The notes beneath the pieces are model-generated. The model was not told the origin of the DNA and made no database searches. It saw only the letters and a program-made list of their open reading frames with translations. A stretch of DNA of 64,000 nt from JADCRZ01 sp037718865 (GTDB lineage Bacteria > Bacteroidota > Bacteroidia > Chitinophagales > Chitinophagaceae): contig JBBJMP010000003.1 in assembly GCA_037718865.1 (NCBI GenBank), positions 310,001 through 374,000 on the forward strand, read 5' to 3'. Within the stretch, counting starts at the first letter, position 1; each line of letters begins with the position of its first letter. The position numbers and the translations under genes are program-made. Shown here in pieces: positions 1 to 8,913 of this stretch.

Positions 1-1477
1 TACTAATAATTACATCTGATGATATGGACTCATTTGCAGATAGTATGTGCTTATCAAGTACAACAGTAATTTTAGTACCGGGTGCAATTTTAGGATCACT
101 ATCGATACGTACTTCTCCTTTCAATTCCTGTATAATTTTTTTTACAATAGGTAATCCAAGGCCCATGCCTTGAGTGCTGCCTTTTTGATTGGCTATTTGA
201 TAATATGGTTCAAAAACCTTTTTATGCATTTCAGGTGGGATGCCGATACCACAGTCTCTAACGGAAAAAATGTTTTTGCCTTTATGGCTTTCCAATGAAA
301 TTTCTATCACGCAGTCATTTTCGGAATACTTGATGGCATTTTCAATAAGGTTATTTATCGTTCGATTGATGGCAACTGGATCAGCTTTTACTAATACATT
401 GTCTTCAATGAAATCATTTAATACAATTTTCCTTTTCTTTGAAAATTCCTTAAACAAGATCAAGTTGTCTTTAAGTATTTCGCTAAAATTTGAAATCAAA
501 TCATGATTATAGATCGCAATGCCTTTATTAAACCGTTCAAGGTCAAAAAAATTAATTATATCTGTAGAAAGCTTATCAAGATTTTTCTTAATGATAGTTA
601 TTTCTTCAGAAGCTTCCGTTTTATTAATATACTCTTCTAAATAATTATTTATTAAAGTAAGGGGTGTTTTTGTTTCATGAGCAAGATTGACAAAGGTGTT
701 CGTTTTTTGCTCATTAATTCTTTCTAATTCCCTGGTTCTTTTATGAACCTCATTTTTTAAACTTGAATTCCAATTCAATAATTGCTGCTCCGACTCTATA
801 AGCCTGTGATGTTCTTCCCTTGATTCCTTTATGTGTCGTTTTACATGTAGCCCTAGTAACATTAGAAATCCAGCGTTAGTAACCGAGGCCTCCACAACCT
901 GGCTCCAATTGAAATAGACTATAATAGGTAGTAAGACCCAAGAACTAAGGCTAAAAAAAAGAATGGCTAATTCTTCTTTAAACTTTATCGTACTCAAATT
1001 ATTAGAATATTTAAATTTTATTGCATTTACAAGGGAAGTGATAACCCATAAGGCATAGATCATCGGAAGAATAAGGACATTCTTCGCAATTTCCAGATTA
1101 TTTGAGATTGCATACGCTGCTACAAATACAAAGTAGGGCATAATTAAAAACATGTAAACGCCCCTATAAGCATGAAACTTCATTTTTTTTAAATCAAAGG
1201 CTTTGTAAACATAGAATGGAAACCAACAGGGCGTTATGTAACCAGCCGCATAAGCAATAATGTTTTGAAGAAAAACACTACCAGGCAAATTTTGATCAGG
1301 CAGAAATCCACTTGCGACATTATAACATAGTAATAAAAAGATAAGCACTATATTAAGCGAAGCAGTATTATCATCCGGTCTGGCAGCTCTGTAAATGAGC
1401 AAATAAAATAAAATTACTATTTCAATGCACACAAACATGAAAGTTACAATGTGCATTTGGGTCCCAGAAAGTAGCAT
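1..1477 (-). CDS. Membrane-bound sensor histidine kinase, C-terminus cut by window edge
   Basis: The reverse-strand reading frame is open from ATG 1477 to base 2, giving 492 codons with no stop. The first ~210 residues hold about seven hydrophobic stretches, then a charged linker that looks coiled-coil. The phosphoacceptor H-box reads NLAHETKTPLTL with His267. An N-box (NLIENAIKYS) follows, then a G1 box DCGIGIPPEMHKKVFEPYY and a G2 box GMGLGLPIVKKI. This is therefore an ATP-binding HisKA/HATPase_c kinase that should autophosphorylate at His267. The input signal is unknown. The start lies 16 bases after the stop of the acetyltransferase upstream, so the two are probably co-transcribed. Whether a receiver domain follows (hybrid kinase) cannot be seen. 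Confidence 0.9.
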   Translation of the reverse strand, partial: MLLSGTQMHIVTFMFVCIEIVILFYLLIYRAARPDDNTASLNIVLIFLLLCYNVASGFLPDQNLPGSVFLQNIIAYAAGYITPCWFPFYVYKAFDLKKMKFHAYRGVYMFLIMPYFVFVAAYAISNNLEIAKNVLILPMIYALWVITSLVNAIKFKYSNNLSTIKFKEELAILFFSLSSWVLLPIIVYFNWSQVVEASVTNAGFLMLLGLHVKRHIKESREEHHRLIESEQQLLNWNSSLKNEVHKRTRELERINEQKTNTFVNLAHETKTPLTLINNYLEEYINKTEASEEITIIKKNLDKLSTDIINFFDLERFNKGIAIYNHDLISNFSEILKDNLILFKEFSKKRKIVLNDFIEDNVLVKADPVAINRTINNLIENAIKYSENDCVIEISLESHKGKNIFSVRDCGIGIPPEMHKKVFEPYYQIANQKGSTQGMGLGLPIVKKIIQELKGEVRIDSDPKIAPGTKITVVLDKHILSANESISSDVIIS

Positions 1478-1493
1478 ATAAATGGCTTTTTTA

Positions 1494-2063
1494 TCAATCT
1501 CTCTTCATAAAAATTAATTTATAACCCAGATCAAGCTCATTGTATATTTTAAAACCGAATTTCTCGTACCAAGGAATGTTTTTTAACTCTGAAGTTTCAA
1601 GATAGACCGGCCTTTGCTTTGTATAGCTCTCTTTTAATACTTCCTTCAGTAAGGAACTTCCAATCCCCATATTTTGTTCCTCTGCATCAACACCTATGTA
1701 CCATAGATAATAAATCAATCCTTTTGGATGTAATCTTTTGACCTTTGCCTCCCGCTCCATCGCCTTTTTAATATTTGATATACCCATACTTGAAGTAATT
1801 AACTTCATATCTAATAATATTGATTTGATGCTTGTTTTTTTCTTATCCGGTAATAAAATCAAAGCGCAGGCCTTTTTATCATCAGACAGGAAAACATGCC
1901 CAAACATATGGCAGAGTTCAAAAGAATAATCCATTAAATTTCTTATTCGCTCCATCCTTTTCCCATCTTGTTGTATAATATAATTTACACTCTTATTTTC
2001 TTCAAAAGATGAGGTAAGAATGTCTATAATTCGCTCTTTATCTTTACGATCTGCCCGTATCAT
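1494..2063 (-). CDS. GNAT-family N-acetyltransferase
   Basis: A 189-residue protein with the GNAT fold. Motif A, which binds the acetyl-CoA pyrophosphate, is visible near residues 130-145 (QNMGIGSSLLKEV). It is followed by a beta strand and the ending ETSELKNIPWYEKFGF, a common GNAT C-terminal pattern. The substrate cannot be told from sequence. It is the first gene of a two-gene reverse-strand unit with the sensor kinase. A TAAACTTTG sequence just upstream resembles a Bacteroidota -7 element with one extra base. It could be resident chromosome or island cargo. Confidence 0.85.
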   Translation of the reverse strand: MIRADRKDKERIIDILTSSFEENKSVNYIIQQDGKRMERIRNLMDYSFELCHMFGHVFLSDDKKACALILLPDKKKTSIKSILLDMKLITSSMGISNIKKAMEREAKVKRLHPKGLIYYLWYIGVDAEEQNMGIGSSLLKEVLKESYTKQRPVYLETSELKNIPWYEKFGFKIYNELDLGYKLIFMKRD

Positions 2064-2258
2064 ATATTAATTACATTATATTTCATTGCAAAGTTTATAC
2101 CCGAATATTTTCACAATTACTAAGTTGAAGCTTTATATTCAGCTCTAAACACTTATTTAACTGATTTAATTTCAATATTTTATTAAATAAAAAACCTATG
2201 CTCTGAATTTATCTATTAGTATCCATTCAAAAATATGCTCTAATAGAAAGATTACAGT

Positions 2259-2266
2259 TAGATTTG
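2259..2266 (+). promoter_or_regulatory. Putative Bacteroidota -7 box for the XRE/defence locus
   Basis: TAGATTTG matches the TAnnTTTG -7 consensus and lies 20 bases before the ATG of the XRE regulator. No convincing -33 TTG was found at the usual distance. Confidence 0.4.
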
Positions 2267-2286
2267 ACACTTAAGTCCAAAATATA

Positions 2287-2577
2287 ATGCCTAACAATTG
2301 GAGTCGGGAATTCGGGGCATTGATTAATTCCCAACGTAAACTTAAGAAAATGCCTTTGCGGAAGGTAGCTGCCTTACTGGATATTGATACCTCTACGCTA
2401 AGTAAGATTGAAAAAGGTGAACGTCCGGCGAATTCTAAAATGGTTCCGGTGATTGCGGAGCTTTTTGGACTGGATTTTAAGGAAATGCAAATTAAATACT
2501 TGAGTCAGGCACTCAAAGACGAGTTTGGCAAACAGCCATTTTTTGATGAAGCAATTCAAAAGATATCTAAGGGATGA
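2287..2577 (+). CDS. XRE-family helix-turn-helix regulator
   Basis: A 96-residue protein that is essentially one HTH_3 domain. Helix 2-3 reads MPLRKVAALLDIDTSTLSKI and is followed by EKGERPANSKMVPVIAELF, a textbook Cro/CI-type recognition helix. It lies 59 bases upstream of the helicase-methylase-ATPase genes on the same strand. That is the position and size of controller (C) proteins of restriction-modification systems, so a role as autoregulator of the defence operon is likely but inferred. No inverted-repeat operator was recognised by eye in its leader. Confidence 0.85.
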   Translation: MPNNWSREFGALINSQRKLKKMPLRKVAALLDIDTSTLSKIEKGERPANSKMVPVIAELFGLDFKEMQIKYLSQALKDEFGKQPFFDEAIQKISKG

Positions 2578-2636
2578 ATTTTTTGTTAGAGCTAATTTAA
2601 GATTTGAGAAAAGTATCAAGTGATTAGAATATTTAG

Positions 2637-5600
2637 ATGACCAAACTCGAAAATATAACCAAAGGAACCTACCTATCAGGTGTTATGCCTAATCAAACTG
2701 TGGAAGTTATTGATGCGGTATGGCATGGTGCAGATGTAATTGAAATAACTTTTAAAGATGCATTGGGTAGTCCCAATAATGAAATTCTTTATAGAGATAA
2801 CGAACTGAACCTCGAAATTGCTCAGGTATCTGCACCCTGGAGTTTCAACGCATCGTCAAACCTTTTCAAATTGGTTTCAGAAGCATATAGGATTAGACTT
2901 GCTTATATTTTCGACCCAATGATGGCTGTGCACACGTCCATGATTGAGCCATTACCTCACCAGATTACTGCTGTATATGATGTCATGCTTCCAAGACAGC
3001 CGCTCCGTTTTGTATTGGCTGATGATCCTGGGGCAGGTAAAACTATTATGGCTGGTCTATTGATTAAAGAACTTGCGATAAGAGGTGATGCAAAGAAAGT
3101 ATTGGTTGTTTGTCCTGGTGTATTAGCAGAACAATGGCAGGATGAATTATTTCAAAAATTTCAATTGCCATTTGAGATATTAACCACCGATAAATTAAAT
3201 GCTTCAAGAACTGGTAATTGGTTCGACGAAGAAAACTATGTGATTGCCCGATTAGACAAATTAAGCCGTGACGAAGAGTTACAGGAAAAACTGAGTGTGA
3301 GCGATTGGGATTTGATAATTGTGGATGAAGCTCATAAAATGTCTGCTTCGTTTTTTGGAGGTGAAGTGAAGTTCACCAAACGTTACCGTTTAGGTCAATT
3401 ATTATCTCAAAGAACTCGTCATTTTTTATTGATGACCGCCACACCGCACAATGGAAAAGAGGAAGATTTCCAACTCTTTCTTGCATTGATTGATGGTGAT
3501 AGGTTTGAAGGTCGTTTTAGGGATGGAGTACATACCGTTGATGTATCAGACATCATGCGAAGACTGTTGAAGGAGCAATTGGTAAAATTCGATGGCAAAC
3601 CTCTTTTCCCGGAAAGGATTGCAATCACAGTTCCTTATCGATTATCACTAGCCGAAGAACAATTGTATGTTGATGTGACGAATTATGTGAGAGAGCAATT
3701 CAACCGTGCAGATAACATGGAATCTGGCAGACGAGGTAATATTGGTTTTGCTTTAATGATTTTGCAAAGACGATTGGCATCATCTCCGGAAGCAATTTAC
3801 CAGTCATTAAAACGCAGAAAAGAGAGATTACAAAAAAGGCTCGAAGAAGAACGATTATTCCATAGAGTAAACATAAGGCAGGAAGAAATACATGTTGTAG
3901 ATGATGACGAAGACATAGAAGAATTTGTTGATGATGCTGATGCAGATGAACAGGAGCAATTAGAGAATGATTTTACCGACCGTGCCACTACAGCACAAAC
4001 CATTCAGGAATTAGAAGCTGAAATAGCCACCCTTCAACGGTTAGAAGATTTGGCACTGGCAGTAAAACGTTCCGGTATTGATAAAAAGTGGGAAGAGCTT
4101 TCAACCCTCCTCACCGAAAATGAATGGATGTTTGATGAATACAATAACAGGCGTAAGCTGGTAATTTTTACAGAACATAGAGATACACTCAATTACTTAG
4201 CACTAAAAATACGAACTCTGTTAGGCAGCCAGGAAACTGTTGTTACCATACAAGGTGGTATGAGCCGTGAAGAGCGTAAAAAAGCTCAAACCCTTTTTAC
4301 ACAAGACATAAATGTTTCTGTACTTACTGCAACAGATGCAGCCGGCGAAGGTATCAATCTTCAACGGGCACATTTAATGGTGAACTATGATTTGCCTTGG
4401 AATCCAAACCGATTAGAACAAAGGTTCGGGCGTATTCACAGGATTGGTCAGACTGAAGTATGCCGGTTATGGAATCTCATTGCATACCAAACCCGTGAAG
4501 GTGAAGTATGGCATCGCTTGTTTGAAAAACTGGAAAATGAAAGAGAAGCATTGGGCGGCCAGGTGTTTGATGTATTGGGCGAAATGAGTTTTGAAAACAA
4601 AAGTTTGAGAGAACTTTTGGTTGAGGCCATCAGGTATGGAAGTGACCCTGAAAGAAAAGCATATTTGGATAGAGTTCTAGATGAAGCATTAGACCATGCA
4701 CATTTAGAAAAACTGTTACAGGAAAGAGCCTTACATGCAGTTACACTAACCAAAGCGAATGTGCGGGTGATCCGTGAAGAAATGGAAAGAGCTGAAGCAA
4801 GGAAATTACAACCTCACTTTATTGCTGATTTCTTCCTCACTGCATTTAAAACTTTAGGAGGTTCAATAACCGAAAAAGAAAAAGGCCGGTATCTGGTTTT
4901 ACATGTTCCTGCTGCTATTCGTAATCGGGATAGAATCATTGGTACAAGAGAACCAATATTAAAAAATTATGAACGTATCACTTTCCATAAGGAACTGATA
5001 ACAATGCATGGCAACCCATTGGCGGCTTTTGTTTGCCCTGGTCATCCTTTACTGGATGCAACGATTGATCTGCTGTTAGAGAGTAACTTCATCTTACTTA
5101 AACAGGGCTCAATACTTATTGATGAAATAAATCCGGACAGTCAACCCCGGGTATTGTTTTATTTGGAAAATAGTGTTCAGGATGCCCGGCAGTTAGACAC
5201 TGGCGGAAGACGAACTGTTTCAAAAGAAGTCCATTTTTTAGAGTTAAACGAACAGTCGGATATTACACAAGCTGGTTATGCGCCATACCTTGATTATAGA
5301 ATTGCATCTGATGAAGAAGTAGCAATACTCAATAAAAAAGCTGCTGATGCTGCATGGCTAAAAAATAATATGGAGGATAAGATTAAATCCTTCGCTATTT
5401 CAACCATTGCAAGAGAGCATCTTGATAGGGTTAAGAAAAACAGGCAGTACTTGGTTGAGAAAACGAAGACTGCGGTCCATGAACGGTTAACAAATGAAAT
5501 ACGGTTTTGGGACCACCGTGCAAGGGCCCTCAGTCACCAGGAAGAAGCAGGTCGTCCTAATGCCAAACTCAATTCAAACGAAGCCAGGAAAAGGGCAGAT

Positions 5601-6158
5601 GAATTGCAGGCACGTTTGCAAAAGAGAAATCAAGAGTTGGAAGAAGAATTAAAAATATCATCTAAACCTCCTGTTGTAATTGGAGGGGCTTTAATCATTC
5701 CGGCATCATGGCTTCAATCAACGCCAAGAGAGGATTATAAAGAGCAGGGATTTGCATCACCAGCAGAAAAAGCAGCCGTTGAAAACGCTGCGATGGATGC
5801 AGTTTTCATCGTTGAAAAAGAGTTGAATAATCCTGCAAGAAACAGAAGCAAGGAAAAAGTGGGCTATGATATTGAAAGCACTTGCAGCCAATCAGGTAGC
5901 CTTCGATTTATTGAAGTAAAAGGCAGGCGGAAAGATGCCACTACTGTTACCATTACAAAGAATGAAATCATTTACGGATTAAATCTGCCTGACCAATTCT
6001 TTCTGGCTTTGGCATTTGTTGATGGCAAAAGGGTAGAAGTTCATTATGTGCAAAGTGCTTTCAAGTTTGAACCCGACTTTGGTGTTACATCCATCAACTT
6101 TAATGTAAAAGATTTATTAACCAAAACCGTCCACCGCAGGACAATTACATTGCCCTAG
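2637..6158 (+). CDS. SNF2/DEAH-like helicase with C-terminal DUF3883 domain (defence helicase)
   Basis: A 1173-residue superfamily 2 ATPase. Walker A is DDPGAGKT (K135), motif II is DEAH (residues 230-233), and motif VI is RLEQRFGRIHRIGQ (from 592), so both RecA-like lobes are intact. An acidic, coiled-coil-like insertion lies between them around residues 400-470. The last ~100 residues contain RFIEVKGRRKD, the signature of DUF3883, a fold predicted to relate to PD-(D/E)XK nucleases. The protein resembles DrmD-type and Hma-type helicases, which act with a DNA methylase to recognise and block phage DNA. It ends 2 bases before the methylase, so translation is likely coupled. The exact subfamily needs a profile search. 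Confidence 0.9.
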   Translation: MTKLENITKGTYLSGVMPNQTVEVIDAVWHGADVIEITFKDALGSPNNEILYRDNELNLEIAQVSAPWSFNASSNLFKLVSEAYRIRLAYIFDPMMAVHTSMIEPLPHQITAVYDVMLPRQPLRFVLADDPGAGKTIMAGLLIKELAIRGDAKKVLVVCPGVLAEQWQDELFQKFQLPFEILTTDKLNASRTGNWFDEENYVIARLDKLSRDEELQEKLSVSDWDLIIVDEAHKMSASFFGGEVKFTKRYRLGQLLSQRTRHFLLMTATPHNGKEEDFQLFLALIDGDRFEGRFRDGVHTVDVSDIMRRLLKEQLVKFDGKPLFPERIAITVPYRLSLAEEQLYVDVTNYVREQFNRADNMESGRRGNIGFALMILQRRLASSPEAIYQSLKRRKERLQKRLEEERLFHRVNIRQEEIHVVDDDEDIEEFVDDADADEQEQLENDFTDRATTAQTIQELEAEIATLQRLEDLALAVKRSGIDKKWEELSTLLTENEWMFDEYNNRRKLVIFTEHRDTLNYLALKIRTLLGSQETVVTIQGGMSREERKKAQTLFTQDINVSVLTATDAAGEGINLQRAHLMVNYDLPWNPNRLEQRFGRIHRIGQTEVCRLWNLIAYQTREGEVWHRLFEKLENEREALGGQVFDVLGEMSFENKSLRELLVEAIRYGSDPERKAYLDRVLDEALDHAHLEKLLQERALHAVTLTKANVRVIREEMERAEARKLQPHFIADFFLTAFKTLGGSITEKEKGRYLVLHVPAAIRNRDRIIGTREPILKNYERITFHKELITMHGNPLAAFVCPGHPLLDATIDLLLESNFILLKQGSILIDEINPDSQPRVLFYLENSVQDARQLDTGGRRTVSKEVHFLELNEQSDITQAGYAPYLDYRIASDEEVAILNKKAADAAWLKNNMEDKIKSFAISTIAREHLDRVKKNRQYLVEKTKTAVHERLTNEIRFWDHRARALSHQEEAGRPNAKLNSNEARKRADELQARLQKRNQELEEELKISSKPPVVIGGALIIPASWLQSTPREDYKEQGFASPAEKAAVENAAMDAVFIVEKELNNPARNRSKEKVGYDIESTCSQSGSLRFIEVKGRRKDATTVTITKNEIIYGLNLPDQFFLALAFVDGKRVEVHYVQSAFKFEPDFGVTSINFNVKDLLTKTVHRRTITLP

Positions 6159-6160
6159 AA

Positions 6161-8911
6161 ATGATAAATAAAAAACTGATAGAAGTTTCATTGCCTTTGG
6201 ATGTAATAAATGATGCTTCTGCATATGATAAAATGCCCGGTATTGGCGCTCATCCAAAGGGGATTCATCAATGGTGGGCACGTTTGCCATTGCCATGTGC
6301 CAGAATAATATTATTTGCCTCACTAATAGATGACCCTTCTTCACACCCTGATAAATTTCCAACAGATGAAGATCAGGCAAAAGAAAGAGGAAGGTTATTT
6401 GACATAATTCGTAAGCTAGGTCAAAAGAAAATACATAAAGCACAGGATGTTTTTAAAGAAGCGCATGAAGAGATTTTAAAACATTGTAATGGCAAACTCC
6501 CTACAGTATTTGATCCTTTTGCAGGCGGAGGTTCTATACCTTTGGAAGGTATGCGTTTAGGCCTCCCTGTTGAAGCTTCTGACTTAAACCCAGTAGCCGT
6601 TTTAATCAATAAGGCGCAATTGGAGATACTTCCAAAATTTGCAAGTCAAATACCTATTAACCCATTGTCAAAAAATAATTTAAATCTCAAGGATTATAAG
6701 CTGGCTGCCGGGTTAGCTGAAGATCTTCAATATTATGGCAAATGGGTCAATGAGGAGGCAAGAAAGAGAATAGGGAGTTATTACCCAAAAGCAAAAATTG
6801 ACGCAAAGGAATATAACGTTGTTACTTGGCTCTGGGCAAGAACTGTTAAATGTCCAAATCCAGCTTGTGGAGCAGAAATGCCATTAGTAAGATCGTTTAT
6901 TCTTAGTACTAAAAAAAACCCAAATATTTATTCTAAACCGATAATAACCAAAACCGACAAAGGGAATCAGATATTAGGTTATGAAGTGAAAAAAGGAACT
7001 ACAGAATTTAAAGGAACTGTCAATCGCGGTGGGGCAACTTGCGTTTGTTGCAACGAGTCTGTTAGGTTAGATTACGTTAGAACAGAAGGAAGGTCGAATA
7101 GAATCGCACAAGTATTGATTGGTATGGTAATAGATACCGGTAGGGGTAAAACTTATATAAGTCCAACAAAAGAACAGCAAATCATTGCTTTAAATGTAGT
7201 CCCCAAATGGAAACCGGAAACTAATCTTCCAGAAAAGGCATTAGGGTTTAGAGTTCAATTATATGGGATGGATATGCATTGGAAGTTATTTTCGAATCGC
7301 CAACTACTTGGATTATCAACTTTAGAAGCAATTATTGGAGAGATAAAAAACAAAATCATTGCAGACGGGGGTGTTGAAGATTATGCAAAAGCAATTCAGT
7401 TTTTTCTTATTACCACAATAGATAGGCTTGCTGATTTTAATAATACCTTGACCCGTTGGAAATCGAGTGGCGATCAACAAATGCAATTATTTAATCGTCA
7501 GGCAGTTCCAATGGTGTGGGATTTTCCAGAAGCTAATATTTTAGAACCTAAAGCTATAAGTTGGCTATCTGCAATTGATATGACAATTGCATCAATAGAA
7601 ATAGTTCTCACTGAAATATCCAAACCTCAAAACGCAAATCAATTTAATGCTGCAAAATACGAATTCACAAAAAAAAATTACCTTATAAGCACAGATCCGC
7701 CATACTATGATAATATTGGTTATAGTGATCTTTCCGATTTTTTTTATGTCTGGTTAAGGAAGGGTCTCCAAACTCAATATCCGGAATTATTAAGTACAGT
7801 TTTAGTCCCAAAAATGGAGGAGTTGGTAGCTTCTGACATCAGATATGGCAGTAAAGAGGCTGCCAAAAAACATTTTGAGGAAGGGTTTAAGAGAACATTT
7901 TACAATTTTAAAAAAGGATTAGATTCTCGATTCCCTTTGACTGTTTATTATGCATTTAAACAAGATGAAGACGACGATACTGAAGACACTGATAAATCCG
8001 AAGGCGTCGGGATAAGTCTGACTACTGGTTGGGAAACTTTATTGGAAAGTTTAGTGACGTCAGGTTTTCAAATAACTGCGACATGGCCGTTGAAAGCCTC
8101 GCAAAAATGGAGAATGGTTGCAATGGGTACCAATGCTCTTACAAGTTATATCGTATTAGCGTGCCGCCCTCGTCCAGACTATGCGCATTCTATTACACGA
8201 TGAGAATATCTTCACATTCTAAAAAAAGAATTGCCCGAGGCCATTGAAATTTTGCAACGGAGTAATCTTGCTCCTGTTGATATGGCTCAAGCAACAATTG
8301 GACCTGGCATGGCTATATATTCTCGTTACGATAAAATTATGGAGCAAAATGGATCAACTTTATCAGTGCGTACGGCACTGTCATTGATTAATAAAGCATT
8401 GGGCGAAATATTAGCTGAACAAGAAGGGGATTTTGATACTGAAACTCGTTGGGCATTAGCTTGGTTTGAACAAGTTGAATTTGCTGCTGGTGAATTTGGC
8501 GATGCCAATGCTTTAGCATTGGCGAAGAATACTGCTGTAAATGCTTTAGTTCATTCCGGTATCGTCAAGTCAGGTGGTGGAAAAGTGCAATTAATTACAC
8601 GTAACGAACTTTCTGATACATGGGACCCGACAACAGATGGCCGGGTAGTAGTTTGGGAAATGACACAACATCTTATTAAGGAATTACTCCAAAATGGTGA
8701 ATTAGGTGCTGCTCGGTTATATAAGAATTTGGGTGTAAAAGCCGACGTGGCTAGGGAGTTAGCGTACCATTTATTTTCAATATGCGAAAAGAAGGGTTGG
8801 GCACAGGAAGCCCAGGCATACAACAGTTTGGTGCTTTCCTGGAACCAGATTGTTGCAGAATCAAATAATGTCAAAGACACTATACCAACTCAACAAAAAC
8901 TTGACTTTTAA
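6161..8911 (+). pseudogene. DUF1156 DNA methylase (COG1743-like) interrupted by an in-frame TGA
   Basis: The gene is a 916-codon reading frame broken only by TGA at 8201-8203 (codon 681). Before it are a SAM-binding motif I (FDPFAGGGSIPLEG, ~118-131), a four-Cys zinc ribbon (CPNPACG...CVCC) and the catalytic DPPY at 512-515, typical of N6-adenine/N4-cytosine methylases. After the TGA the same frame resumes with EYLHILKKELPEAIEIL and runs 236 residues to 8911. Arginine is expected at codon 681 by family pattern, so CGA to TGA is a plausible single transition. The catalytic part would be made as a 680-residue product. The C-terminal part could restart at TTG 8231. The downstream ATPase gene begins 2 bases after the final stop. 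A sequencing error or stop readthrough cannot be excluded. Confidence 0.85.
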
Positions 8912-8913
8912 AT

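Noticed and set aside
240..506. Forward-strand 88-residue frame
   Set aside because: It lies wholly antisense to the histidine kinase ATPase domain, which is clearly the real coding frame.
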